Origin: CAWAMR01 sp963783095
Lineage (GTDB): Bacteria > Planctomycetota > Planctomycetia > Gemmatales > Gemmataceae
Reading direction: 5' to 3'
Assembly (NCBI GenBank): GCA_963783095.1
Contig: CAWAMR010000001.1
Span: 1 to 64,000, forward strand
DNA: 64,000 nt
A program made the translations under genes and the position numbers. The number at the start of each line of letters is the position of its first letter. Positions within the stretch are counted from its first letter, which is position 1. Shown in pieces: positions 1-9,375 of this stretch. The notes under the pieces are model-generated. The model was given only the letters and a program-made list of their open reading frames with translations. It did no database searches and was not told where the DNA came from.

Positions 1-36
1 TCCAGATGTCGTCGATCTTCCGAGTCTTCCGAGGAT

Positions 37-517
37 TCATCGACCCACTTGTCCATCGATTTGCTCGCGGTAGGATGTCGGCGTGGCCGGCATGCCTTGC
101 GGTCTCTTCGACCATGTGCACCAGGAGCCATCGAAGCGACTGGGGCTCGGGGGTGGTCGGTGCCCTTTTGCAGAGCTGGTCCAAGTCATCGGATTCGCTC
201 ACGATCCGGTTGCTGACCCCGATGGCGGCCCGATAGGCGATGACCGCCGAAGCAACGGAGTCAGTTGGCTCGATCTTCTCAGAAGGGATCACGACGTCGT
301 TACCGGGAATGTGAACTGAAACCAAGCCACCTCCACCCCGGTCAGATGTTTGATCAACCCGAGGAGGCAGGTGCCGGTCGGCACCGTCGATCGGCGAGCG
401 GTAGTCCTCGTCCAGGTCAACCACCTTCAAGATCAATGACTCTCGCAGGTAGTCGAGGAAGGCCAGCAAAGTCTCCTTTTCGCCAGCGAGCAGGAATGGA
501 GTGCGGCGATCTGGCAT
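37..517 (-). CDS. DinB/DUF664 superfamily protein (frame-broken)
   Basis: On the minus strand the pieces of a DinB-superfamily four-helix-bundle protein can be assembled: an N-terminal LLAFLDYLRESL, then LLGLIKHLTGVEVAW, and a C-terminal HMVEETARHAGHAD. The histidines in the last two motifs are the usual metal ligands of the fold. Actinobacterial DUF664 proteins are thought to be thiol-dependent (often mycothiol) transferases; the substrate cannot be told from sequence. The ATG at 517 opens directly on a typical start (MPDRRTPFL). Frame changes near 385, 312 and 72 interrupt it, and the stop at 39-37 assumes the last one is corrected. Since nearly every gene in the first 7 kb is broken the same way, I read these as base errors, not decay. 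Confidence 0.7.
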
Positions 518-611
518 TGGTCCGACCGTAGCCCGGCGCTCAGACGACCGCCCGAACTCCGGTTCCGGGTCGAAGGCGTTTCACAGATCAAGGAGCTCAA
601 GCGGCGAGTAC

Positions 612-1581
612 TCAGGTCCCCGGGACGCGCGCTTTCACCGGTAACGAGAACGATCTTCCCACGAGTGTGCCGCTGCTCGAGCAACTCATAAGCCGAGCGC
701 CGGCACGTCTTGGAGGGAAAAGGTTGCCGCAATCGGAACCGTGAAATGGTCTTGTCCTTAATCAACGACGCGAGCTCCGAGATGACGGCACCCACATCGT
801 CCACAGTCGACATTGCGTCCACATTGGTTCCGTGTCGTGCTCCCGAATCCCAGTCGATGATCGTGTCCACTCGATCCGGCTTGACCCCGAGCTCCTCGAC
901 AGCAAGGTCGACATAGCCGCCGCCGAAACAGTCGATGAAGGCATCGATCGGGCCTCCCGCCGCAGCGCGAACACGCCTCTCGGCGCCGTCCCCGTAGCTG
1001 ACTGCCTTGACGCCCATCGACTCCAACCAGTCAGAGTTACCCGCTCCGGCGATGCCCAGCACCGTCGCCCCCACCCGGCGAGCCAACTGCGTGGCGATCG
1101 ATCCCACCCCGCCGGCAGCGCCCGAGATGGTGACGACCTCGCCGGGCTTCAGCCCTACGGACTTCACCGTCGCCCATGCAGTAGTGCCGGCGACGTACAG
1201 GGAGCCTGCGGCCTCCCACGGAACCCTTGACGGCTTTGGCACCACATGGTCGGCGGGCAGACTCACCGCCTCCGCCTGGCTCGACCTCTCATCGCTCCAG
1301 CCGATTACCTCTTCACCGACAGCGACACTCTCGACACCCTCACCGATTTCTGTCACCACACCGGCAAGGTCGCTGCCCTGCCCCGAGGCGCGCGGGGCGG
1401 GCCAGCGGTCATGAAGCAGTCCCGGCGGATGGACCCCTCACCCGGATTGATGGCGGCCGCCACCATGTCGACGATGACCCGACCCGGTGCGGGACGGGGA
1501 ACGTGGAACCTCCACCACTCGGAGGACGTCAATCTCGCCGTAACGGTCGAAGCGGACAGCTTGGATGGTCGAATCCGTCAT
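612..1581 (-). CDS. NADP-dependent zinc-free oxidoreductase (quinone oxidoreductase type, frame-broken)
   Basis: Medium-chain dehydrogenase/reductase of the zinc-independent quinone oxidoreductase group, which reduces quinones or enones with NADPH. The N-terminal GroES-like half starts MTDSTIQAVRFDRYGEIDVL at the ATG at 1581. The Rossmann half has the nucleotide-binding motif SGAAGGVGSIATQLA, and the chain closes with RGKIVLVTG. Frame changes near 1,490 and 1,385 separate the first ~25 residues, the middle and the main reading frame. A further one near 620 hides the stop; without it the frame runs on to 433 with a tail unlike the family. It faces the TMEM175 gene divergently. The family is clear, the exact substrate is not. 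Confidence 0.75.
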
Positions 1582-1775
1582 AGGCCGTCCAACCGGAACT
1601 CTTAACCCGATATTCCACTCGGTGTCGCCGTCACCAGACCGCTGACCGACGAATGTCGCCCGTGCCGATATTCTCGTGTCAGGTTGTCGCGCCCAGGGTC
1701 GTTCGCCCCGGCTGCTTCGCCGTCTCGGTCGCGGCGAGCCTCGGTCACTCGCGATCGGTATGCGATGCTTTCGCC

Positions 1776-2372
1776 GTGAAAAAGGGCAGGCTCGAGGTTC
1801 TCGATATACGCTGTGATCGCCATCGTCATGACGATCATGGTGCTCGATCTCCGTCGACCCGCCGGTCAAGATTTCGGAGACCTGAAGCCACTGGTACCAA
1901 AGCTTCTCGTCTACGCATTGAGCTTCACGTTCTTGGCCATCTACTGGAACAACCACCACCATCTGATGCACGTCGTCGAGCGCATCTATGGTCGGGTCCT
2001 CTGGGCCAACATGGGGCTGTTGTTCTCCCTCTCGCTGACACCCGCAGCCACGGCGTGGTTCGGTGAACATCCGAGTGACACCGCTCCGGTGGTCGTCTAC
2101 GGCTTGGTGCTGCTTCTTTCGGCCATCGCTTACTTCCTGCTCACCCGCTCCGGGTTGGCATCTTCCACCCGCCGGGTTCACGATTGGCCGTCGCGATCGG
2201 CAATGACCGCAAGGGACGGCTTTCGGCTGTCGCCTATGTGGCAGGGATCGTCGTGGCGCTGTGGGAACCGTGGGTGGCCATCGCGAACCACGTTGGTGTC
2301 GCTGTCGTCTGGCTTGTGCCCGACAGGCGGATTGCGAGGGTCGTCGAAGGTGGGGACGTTGCCGACTCCTGA
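1776..2372 (+). CDS. TMEM175-family (DUF1211) membrane protein
   Basis: Bacterial TMEM175/DUF1211 proteins form tetrameric potassium-selective channels in the inner membrane. The first helix reads YAVIAIVMTIMVLDL, followed by FTFLAIYWNNHHHLMH, typical of the second and third helices, and two further hydrophobic segments near 2,100 and 2,290. I take the GTG at 1776 (VKKGRLEV) as start because the family begins with this short basic lead before helix 1. One base is missing near 1,800, inside the position of the family's F-S-D selectivity motif, so that motif cannot be judged. A second frame change near 2,185 precedes the C-terminal half, which ends VVEGGDVADS. About 195 residues when repaired, normal for the family. 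Confidence 0.72.
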
Positions 2373-2466
2373 AGGACGAGGATGAAGTAGGCGGCGGAGT
2401 CGTGGGAGCCCTCAGTCACTCCCGTCGTTCACATCCCGGATCGGGGAATGGGCGACGGGGAGCGCC

Positions 2467-2820
2467 TCAGCGAATCGGGCTACCGAAGCGAATCACGTTT
2501 CCGTCGGGGTCCGGCGACGGGAGCCCTCGTGTTGCCGTAGTCCTCGTCCCTCGGGCCGTCCACGTCGATCCCGCTGCTCTCCACGCTTCGGCCACCCGAT
2601 CGGCGTCCTGACAGTGGATGTAGAGGGAACCTTGACCCTAATGTTGGTCGCCTGCAGCTCGGGCAAGGTGGATCGTAAGGTCCCGAGACCGGTGCGCGAA
2701 GGCATACGTATCGTCGTGGAACGACGTATCGAAGCCGGCCCGCTCGAACCAGGCGACGGAGCGAGCCACATTCCCGACCTTGAAAATCGGCTCGAACCCG
2801 GTGATATCACCCAGGATCCC
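2467..2820 (-). CDS. VOC (glyoxalase/bleomycin-resistance) family protein
   Basis: A single VOC domain of about 115 residues. The N-terminal half reads FEPIFKVGNVARSVAWFERAG and the C-terminal half reads SLYIHCQDADRVAEAWRAAG and ends PDGNVIRFGSPIR. This is the usual beta-alpha-beta-beta-beta plan with the metal-ligand glutamate/histidine region in the second half. The natural role (dioxygenase, isomerase, antibiotic binding) cannot be deduced. Frame changes lie near 2,640 and 2,545. No ATG precedes the first motif in frame, so the start near 2,820 is approximate and probably also hidden by an error. Confidence 0.65.
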
Positions 2821-2824
2821 GCTC

Positions 2825-3010
2825 GACGGAGTCGGACTTCGCTGTCTCGCTGTCCATTGAGCCCGGCGAGGCAGTTGTGGCAGATCGGCAGGTCGGGATG
2901 CGACTCGTAGTTTGACCCACCAATCGACCGACGTCGAGCAGCACGAGCACGTCACGGCCACGGACGACATGGTAGGCGGCGGCCGCGGCCGGACACGAAG
3001 GCAGGGAGCG
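2825..3010 (-). CDS. unrecognised short reading frame with a C-x2-C pair
   Basis: Between the VOC and DJ-1 genes the minus strand has codon texture like real coding sequence. One piece reads AYHVVRGRDVLVLLDVG and, after a frame change near 2,925, another reads ESHPDLPICHNCLAGLNG. The CHNC pair would suit a small zinc site. No complete frame, start or family match can be shown. This 300-bp stretch contains nothing else I can support. Confidence 0.25.
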
Positions 3011-3121
3011 GCGCTGGAGCGGCTGAGCGCTGAGCGCTGAACCAGTGCTACGAGCGTGCGGTCTGCGCATCCACCACCCGGGTCATCACGATGTCGTCGG
3101 ACTCGGCCACCGAGCCTGAGT

Positions 3122-3697
3122 CTAACGGTGGTTCGGGGTCGACTCGATCATGAGCTGCGCCGCCCGGGCGGCGGTCTCGTCGATCAGCAGCTCCACCAGG
3201 CGCAGCGCCATGTCGATCCCGCTCGAGACCCCCGCGGCTGGGATGATCCGGCGGTCGAGGTGCTCGACCACCCGCTCGGATGTCGGCCGGGCGCCGTGTG
3301 CAGCCAGCTCGTCGTAGCAGGCCCAGTGGGTGGTCGCGCTGAGGCCGTCGAGCAGCCCGGCCGCCCCGAGGACGAGTGAACCCGTACAGACCGACGTCGT
3401 GAAGCGCGTACCCCGGTGGGCTTGGCGTAGCCACGCGAGGACGCGCTCGTCGCCTTGGAGCGGGCGCGATCCGACGCCGCCGGGGAACACGATCACGTCG
3501 GGAGCCGCCAGCTCCTCGAAGGTCGCGTCGACTGAGACACCGAGCATGCCGTTCTCGGTGCGCACCTTGCCGCGCTCGTGCCCGACGAAGGTGACGTCGA
3601 GCGTCGGGATGCGTTGGAGCACCTCGTAGGGACCGACCGTGTCGAGCGCGGTGAAGCGGGGGAAGACGGGGATGGCGACTTGCATCGATGCGGTCAT
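3122..3697 (-). CDS. DJ-1/PfpI family protein
   Basis: An intact 191-residue class I glutamine-amidotransferase-like protein of the DJ-1/PfpI family. VIVFPGGVGSRPL carries the nucleophile-elbow approach and FTTSVCTGSLVLGAAGLL contains the reactive cysteine (SVCTGS), followed by a THWACYDEL histidine region, as in isonitrile-hydratase-like members and the sensor half of GlxA regulators. The start at 3697 (MTASMQVAIPVF) is set by its overlap with the upstream gene: its ATG shares bases with that gene's TGA (ATGA), implying translational coupling. The partner regulator has the same kind of domain, so the two probably respond to related signals. It could be an isonitrile hydratase or an amidase-like stress protein; no substrate can be assigned. 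Confidence 0.8.
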   Translation of the reverse strand: MTASMQVAIPVFPRFTALDTVGPYEVLQRIPTLDVTFVGHERGKVRTENGMLGVSVDATFEELAAPDVIVFPGGVGSRPLQGDERVLAWLRQAHRGTRFTTSVCTGSLVLGAAGLLDGLSATTHWACYDELAAHGARPTSERVVEHLDRRIIPAAGVSSGIDMALRLVELLIDETAARAAQLMIESTPNHR

Positions 3698-4702
3698 GCG
3701 GAAGTCCTCTCTTCGGAGCCCGTGCGGAATCGGCGGCGGTAGGCGCTCAGGTGACACGCCCAGATGGCGGCGGAACACGCGGCGCAGGGTCTCGGCGCTG
3801 CCCAGCCGCAGCGCGACGCCACCAGGTCGAGGGTCGCGGTGGACGTCTCGAGCTCGCGCCGCCTGCCGCTTCCAGTCGTGTGCGCTTGACGAACCGGCCC
3901 GGGCTTTCCCCGACCTCGGCCGTGAAGACCCGGGTGAAGTGCCGGAGGCTCATGGCCGCCGCCTCGGCCATGACGGGCAGCCGGTGGGTCCTTGGTGCGG
4001 AGCCGTCTCGACCCGGGACTGCACGGCCCGCACGGCCGAACGCTCGGCGCGGTGGCACCCAGACGGGCGAGGCGAACTGCGACTGGCCGCCTGGCCGGTG
4101 CAGGAACATCACCAGCCAGCGGGCCACCGTCTGGGCGACATCGACCCCCAGGTGGCCCTCGACGAGCGCGAGCGACAGGTCGATCCCCGCCGTGACCCCG
4201 GCGCTCAACCAGATCCGCCCGTCCCGGAGGTAGATCGGCTCGGGGTCGACCTCCACGTCGGGGTACGAGGCGGCCAGCTCGTCCGCCCGGGCCCAGTGGG
4301 TGGCGACCCGGCGGCCCCGCAGGATGCCGGCGGCGGCGCCGAAGAAATGTCCCCGAGCACACGGTCGCGGCCCGCCGGCAGCGAGCCGCGGTCGCCGAGA
4401 CCCAGCCGACGAGCTCGCCGTCGGCCGCGGCCTCCCGCGAGCCGCTCCCGCCCGCCAGGACGAGAGTGTCGATGCGCTCGGACGGCCCGGGCAGTGGCAC
4501 CGTGCCGAGCTCCAGCCCGCTCTCGCCGCGGACCAGCCCGCCGCCCTTCGATGCGACCGTGAACGTGGTACCCGCCGGACCGGCCGAGCGAAGCGGCAGC
4601 CCGGCCCACGCCGGCGCAGACTTCCTGGGGGCCGGCCACGTCGAGTGGCTGGACTCCGTCGAAGGCGAGGATCACGACCGTGCGCTCCCTTATCGCGCTC
4701 AT
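3694..4702 (-). CDS. GlxA-type AraC-family transcription regulator (frame-broken)
   Basis: GlxA-like regulators join an N-terminal DJ-1/PfpI-like sensor to a C-terminal AraC/XylS DNA-binding domain. Here the start is at 4702 (MSAIRERTVVILAFDGVQPL); the sensor continues with GRIWLSAGVTAGIDLSLALV near 4,200, and the DNA-binding half shows AAAMSLRHFTRVFTAEVGESP (positions ~3,970-3,900), the typical first helix-turn-helix. The chain ends SAYRRRFRT just before the stop that overlaps the DJ-1 gene. At least four frame changes (about 4,600, 4,330, 3,990 and 3,840) split it. The ATGA overlap argues for a two-gene operon in which the regulator controls its neighbour. Confidence 0.72.
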
Positions 4703-4855
4703 CCGCCCACTGTGACCCCTGCTGGTGATGGCGTCAACGACACGATCCCCACAGATTCGGCCACGAGCCAAAACGCAGTAAGGGACAACCGATGCAGTGA
4801 GTCGTGGCCGTTCGGCGCGCCAGCCCGGGTTCGGTTCCGGCCGGGCCTACGCCGG

Positions 4856-5246
4856 TCAGCCGGCTCGGGACCTCCGCGTCCCCCGGGCGTGCACCCAGGC
4901 CAGGAGATCGCCTTCATCGCCGCGGCGGACCGTCCCGGTGAAGATGTCCTCCCGGTCCGTCGAGATCGACCGTTGAACCTCGGTGCACAGCTCGTCGCCG
5001 ACCGTGGCCGGCTGGAGGTACTCGACCAGTACCGACGAGATGATGCCGGAGTTCTCCTCGTCGTTGGCCGCGGCGGCGATGGCGGCGCCGGCCACGGCGA
5101 AGAATACACCCTGCCGTGCACCGTCCCGTGCGGGTTAGCGTGCCGGCCGTCGGTGGGTCAGGCGGGCGACCGTGTGGCCCGGTCCGGCGGCGTGCCACCT
5201 GAATGCCGAGGGACGCGGCCAACTCGTCACGTTCTGGTCCGTCCAC
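4856..5246 (-). CDS. PaaI-like hotdog-fold thioesterase (frame-broken)
   Basis: Hotdog thioesterases of the PaaI group hydrolyse acyl- or aryl-CoA esters. The pieces are DELAASLGIQVA just after a GTG at 5246, then HANPHGTVHGGVFFAVAGAA across frame changes (~5,190 to 5,060), and GIISSVLVEYLQPATVGDEL with DREDIFTGTVRRGD. The HGGVFF turn leading into the long central helix is the family's active-site region. The normal acidic residue on that helix cannot be checked because of a break. The GTG start overlaps the end of the F420-type protein upstream, so the two are probably cotranscribed. Length, about 130 residues, is normal. Confidence 0.6.
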
Positions 5247-6386
5247 CCGCTGGGCCTCAAGAAGCCTGCGTGGGGAGGGCAGCCGCCGGGGCATCGGTAC
5301 CGCGGACCGGGCCAGCGCCGGCGACTCACCCGGCTCAGCCTGTCCAGAAGCGCCACCGCTCCGGGGTCGTCGTCGATCGGCCGCGTCTCCACCACGCCCG
5401 CCGCCTCTATGGCGTCGAAGACCTCCTCGCCCTTCTCGGTCCGGACCAAGGTCAGGGTCCAGTCGCTGAAGGCGCCGATTCCGCCGGTGGATATGTCCGC
5501 GTGCTCGGCGGCGAAGTCGGGGCAGGTCTGCAGCCTTCCGGGTCCAGCCGTGCGCCTCCTTCAGCGGGAGCTGTGGTAGGCGTCGCGCATCCAGATCTGG
5601 AAGACCCCCTTGATGTTCATCTTCAAGATGTCAGCCCGCTCCAGGCCGTAGTGCTCGTCGAAGAGCTCGGCGAAGATGGCGTCGTCGAAGGTCTTCGAGC
5701 AGAGCAGGCCTATGGAGAGGCGAAGCGCGGGCGATCTTCCCGGCTTTCCGGGCCCGCATGATCCCCGGGATGGACGCCTGGCAGCCCATCCCGACGAGGG
5801 CGATCCGCTCGGCGCGCCCGCCACCGCCTCGGCATAGGCAGCGGGTTGGCCGAGTAGGTGTAGCGGGACCTGCCGCCGCGAGCAGTCCTCCCGGGTGCGC
5901 GCTACCGGGAATCGCCTTCCAGCTGGTTCCGTCTCCCTCCAGCCTGGAGACGAGTTCAGCGTCGATGGGTCGTTCCGAGCGCCCAGATCAGGAGCGCCGA
6001 GACCAGTTCGCCGTCCTGGCCGGTGCCGAGCACGTCGGTGTCGGCGGCACGTGCCAGCACGGTCCGCCTCGAGATGCCCGAGACCTCGTCCTCCGTGCGC
6101 GGCCTCCCAAGCAGCGGAAGTTCCTCGATGTCGGGCTCCCAGGTACGAAAGCGCGGGCAGGCCCGGGTGCACAGCGTGCAGCCTTTCAATCCGTGGAAAA
6201 TATCGCCGGTATGGCCCTCTTCGTCGACGTGGAAGGGCCGTACACGCCTTCGGAGTCGTCGTAGCCGAGCACGTCGTAGGGGCACCAGATCACGCAGGCC
6301 GAGCACCCGGTGCACAGGCCCGACGTGACGACCTCGGTGAACAGCTCGGCCCATTGGGGTTTCTCCTGGTGGCACGGGTCCACCAT
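5227..6386 (-). CDS. coenzyme F420 hydrogenase/dehydrogenase beta-subunit family protein (frame-broken)
   Basis: FrhB-family iron-sulfur flavoprotein. These subunits move electrons between coenzyme F420 (or another dithiol/flavin donor) and an FeS chain. The start at 6386 (MVDPCHQEKPQW) is followed by CTGCSACVIWCP, a four-cysteine FeS motif, and by GCTLCTRACPRF, a second cysteine cluster. Further on are ERIALVGMGCQASIPGI and IGLLCSKTFDDAIFAELF, the conserved flavin/F420-binding centre, then KMNIKGVFQIWMRD. The C-terminal part reads GGIGAFSDWTLTLVRT. Breaks occur near 6,220, 5,990, 5,890, 5,750, 5,560 and 5,330. F420 use is common in Actinobacteria and fits the rest of this block. The stop at 5229-5227 is inferred from the alternate frame. 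Confidence 0.72.
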
Positions 6387-6424
6387 ATTCGGCTTGGCCG
6401 GAGGGGTCCGATTACCGTCTCGGC

Positions 6425-7047
6425 GTGCCCGAGATCCTGGAGGTCGAGCGCTACCGCACCTTGGCCGAGCGGGCTCTCTCGACCGCGACGTGGCCCGGGT
6501 GTGGATGGTCGACGCTCGCTACGGCCGTGGCGGCACCACGGCGAGACGCCTCCGGGACGCCCTCATCGGCCGCCGCTTCACCGCGCGGCGTGGCGGCGGG
6601 GCAAGCTTATGGTTCTCGACACCGGCACGGGTCCGTCCCTCGGCGTTCGCTTCGGCATGACCGGTGGACTCGTGGTCGACGGGGCCCAGGCCCTCGACCG
6701 CCTCCGCTACGGCCCGGGCGTCTTCGACGAGAAGTGGGTGCGGGCCCGGTTCGTCTTCGCCGACGGGGGCGAGATGCTCGTCCACGATCCGCCTCGCTTC
6801 GGCTCGCTGGAGCTGGCGCCCGACGAGAGCAGGCTCGGGCCCCATGTCCTCACGGTCACCAGGAAGGAATTGGAGGCCGCCCTGTCCGGCGCCGTCTGGC
6901 TGCGCGGCGGGTGCGGCGCCCCTGGAGGCTCGCCCTACTGCACCAGCACCGCCTCGCCGGCGTGGGCAACCTGCTGGCCGACGAGTCCTGCGGCGGGCCG
7001 GGACGACCCAGCACGACGGATGCCGCTCACCTCCGACGAGGTGCGGC
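6425..7047 (+). CDS. Fpg/Nei-type DNA glycosylase, cut at a sequence join
   Basis: Formamidopyrimidine-DNA glycosylase family. The protein starts MPEILEVERYRTLAERAL; Pro2 and Glu3 are the catalytic pair of the family. After a frame change near 6,480 come VDARYGRGGTTARRLRDAL, RRGKLMVLDTG (the basic beta-hairpin loop), GVRFGMTGGLVVDG and DPPRFGSLEL. A helix-two-turns-helix segment (QHRLAGVGNLLADE, frame-broken near 6,915 and 6,990) follows. The reading stops making family sense after TSDEVR near 7,047: the expected region leading to the zinc finger is missing and a different genome begins. It is a 3'-truncated gene at a chimeric join. Confidence 0.75.
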
Positions 7048-7092
7048 AGCAAGACGGTACTGGTCGAGCGGCTACAGTAGCGGCCCGAGGAG

Positions 7093-7791
7093 ATGCTCCG
7101 CAAGGCCATGGCGGCGCGGTCGCCCGCCGCTCGAGCTCGCTGGGCGCGGCTGGGGCTGTCGGCGAGGGCGCCGCTCGACAGGACGACGCAGGCGATGCTG
7201 CTCCGGCAGCTGTACCTTGCGCACTTCGAGGTGCGGCGCTTCGACGCCGCGCGCGCGGTGGTCCTTCAGGCGCTCGAGCTGGGCGTCCTGGCGGACGTGC
7301 TGCAGCAGGACGCGGCGCGCGTGGCCCTGGCCGTGGGCGACCTCGACGCGGCGCTGGCCCACCTGCGCGTGGCGGCGCGGCGCGGGCCCGCTTCGCGCCG
7401 GCCCTTCCACCTCTGGACGCTGGGCAGCACGCTCTTCCTCGCGCAGCGCTACGCCGAGGCCATCGCGGCGATGGAGCGGGCCGTACGCTGGGGGACGAAG
7501 GACAGGCCGCTGTACCGCGCGCACCTGGCGCTCGTGCGCATGGCCGCGGGCAGCAAGGTGGACGAGCTGCAGGCGACGATCGACGAGCTGGCCGCCGCGC
7601 CGTGCGGGCAGGGCTACGGGCGCTTCGTGCTGGGGCACCTGGCGTACGCCGCGGGCGCCTGGCCAGCGGCGCAGCGTTACCTCGAGGCGTTCGTCCGCCG
7701 GAGCGAGGGCGGCCGCCCGGCCCTGGCCATCGCCCTCGAAGGCGAGGTGAAGATGGCGCGCGCCACGCTCGCCAAGATGTCCGCCAACTGA
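7093..7791 (+). CDS. TPR-like helical repeat protein
   Basis: An intact 232-residue protein built of alternating A/L/R-rich helices (for example LYLAHFEVRRFDAARAVV, RVALAVGDLDAALAHL, FLAQRYAEAIAAMERAV, VLGHLAYAAGAWPAAQRYL). These match the tetratricopeptide-repeat spacing of about 34 residues, giving roughly five repeats. There is no signal peptide, so it is probably cytoplasmic and acts as a protein-binding scaffold; no partner is indicated. The ATG at 7093 follows GAGGAG at a suitable distance. Such Ala/Arg-rich TPR proteins are abundant in myxobacteria. It is the first intact gene after the join, and its composition differs clearly from the glycosylase upstream. Confidence 0.7.
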   Translation: MLRKAMAARSPAARARWARLGLSARAPLDRTTQAMLLRQLYLAHFEVRRFDAARAVVLQALELGVLADVLQQDAARVALAVGDLDAALAHLRVAARRGPASRRPFHLWTLGSTLFLAQRYAEAIAAMERAVRWGTKDRPLYRAHLALVRMAAGSKVDELQATIDELAAAPCGQGYGRFVLGHLAYAAGAWPAAQRYLEAFVRRSEGGRPALAIALEGEVKMARATLAKMSAN

Positions 7792-7952
7792 GGAAACCGG
7801 CGCGCGCCGCCGGACGTAGAGTTTTCTACGAGACGGCCGCGATCCAGCGAGGGCTGTCCCCGCTTGCGGCATTCCCCCACCGATCCGCTATGTTCTCCAT
7901 GTCTTGCGAAACGCCGTCCCTTCGCACGGAGAATGCTAGCCGGAGGAATGTC

Positions 7953-9291
7953 GTGAAGCCTCGTCGCCTGATCCTCGCCACCCTCGTCACACTCGGTCTC
8001 GTCCTCTGGCCGCTCTTCGCCTTGGCCGGCGACGAGTGCGCGGCCTCGGACACGGGCGCGTTCCAGCGTTACCTGGCGCAGGGGGCCGTCATCGCGCTCG
8101 GCGCGAGCTACGTGTTCGGCCTCGCGACGAGCCTCACGCCGTGCGTCTACCCGATGATCGCCATCACGGTCTCGGTGTTCGGCGCCAAGGAGGCCAAGAG
8201 CCGCTGGCAAGGGGCGCTGCTGTCGCTGACGTTCGTGCTCGGGATCGTGTGCCTGTTCGCGCCGATGGGGGTCGTCTCGGCGATGACGGGCAAGGGCTTC
8301 GGCTCGGCGCTCGGCAACCCGTGGGTCGTCGGCGCGCATCGCCCTGGTGTTCCTCGCGCTCGCGGCTTCGCTCTTCGGGGCGTTCGAGCTCGCTCTGCCC
8401 GCGAGCCTCAACAACCGGCTGTCGAGCGTCGGCGGAACCGGGTTCCGGGGCGCCTTCCTGCTCGGGCTCGTCTGCGGCCTCGTCGCGGCGCCCTGCGTCG
8501 GCCCGTTCCTCTTCGGGCTGCTCGGCTGGATCTCGACGACGCGCAACGTCGCGCTCGGCACGGCCGCGATGGCGTTCTACGGGCTGGGGCTCGGCACGCT
8601 GTTCTTCATCGTGGGCGCCTTCGCGGTCAACCTGCCGAAGGCGGGGGCCTGGATGATGGGCGTCAAGTGGATCGGAGGCGTGTGCCTGGCCTACATGGCG
8701 TTCGCCTACATCCGTGACGCGCTGCCCAAGGAGACCGTCCACCAGCTGGCACACCGCACCGTCGCGTACGGCGCGGTCGCCATGGCCATCCTCGCCGTCG
8801 GGCTCGTCCTGGGGGGCATCCACGTGGCCGCGGAGCGCCGCAAGTCTCCCATCGCGCGCCTGTCCAAGCCCATGAAGCTGGCGTCGATCGTCCCCGCGAT
8901 CGCGGGTCTTTTCATGGTGCTGACGTGGTACGAGCTGCCCCCCGAGCTACACTGGGAGACGAGCGAGTCGGTCGCGCTGGCGAAGGCGAGCGAGGAGCAC
9001 AAGCCGGTGCTCATCGATTTCGGGGCCAGCTGGTGCGGGGCGTGCAAAGAGCTCGACGAGAAGACGTTCCCCGATCCCAAGGTGCAGAAGGAAGGGTCGC
9101 GCTTCGTGGCCCTGCACATCGATGCGAGCGATGACGACGATCCGAACGTGGCCAAGCTCCGCGAGAAGTACAGGGCGACCGAGGGGTTGCCCGTCGTCGT
9201 CTTCCTCGACAGCCGCGGCAACGAGGCCAAGCGCTTCACCGAGTTCGTCACGCCGGACTGCTTCGCCGGCGCGCTCTCGACCGTCCAGTAG
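7953..9291 (+). CDS. DsbD-family thiol:disulfide interchange protein
   Basis: Inner-membrane thiol transporter that passes electrons from cytoplasmic thioredoxin to the periplasm. The GTG at 7953 is preceded by GGAGG at the right spacing and opens a signal sequence (KPRRLILATLVTLGLVLWPL). The DsbD transmembrane domain carries both reactive cysteines in ATSLTPCVYPM and GLVAAPCVGPF, with about eight membrane spans. A C-terminal thioredoxin-like domain (VLIDFGASWCGACKELD) has the WCGAC active site and the cis-proline region GLPVVVFLD. The usual N-terminal DsbD-alpha immunoglobulin-like domain is absent, so this is a short ScsB/CcdA-like variant of ~446 residues. One frame change near 8,335 is needed to join the halves. 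Confidence 0.85.
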
Positions 9292-9375
9292 CGCGCGGGT
9301 CGCGCTTCGAAGTGGGAGCGCGCAGGTCGCGCTCCGAGGCGGGAGCGCGCTGGTCGCGCTCCTGGTCGCGGGCTG
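9292..9375 (+). repeat. three 27-bp tandem repeat units
   Basis: Starting immediately after the DsbD stop, the motif GCGCGC(G/A/T)GGTCGCGCT occurs three times at exact 27-bp spacing (9292, 9319, 9346), the third copy diverging at its 3' end. In the frame of the next gene the copies encode ARVALRSGS, AQVALRGGS and ALVALLVAG. The last of these forms the hydrophobic core of a lipoprotein signal. The repeat either duplicated the signal-peptide start or sits in the untranslated leader. Confidence 0.6.

Noticed and set aside
5895..8717. A 940-residue plus-strand open frame spanning three genes
   Set aside because: It passes through antisense F420 gene, glycosylase, antisense TPR and DsbD text and crosses the chimeric join; only pieces of it are real.
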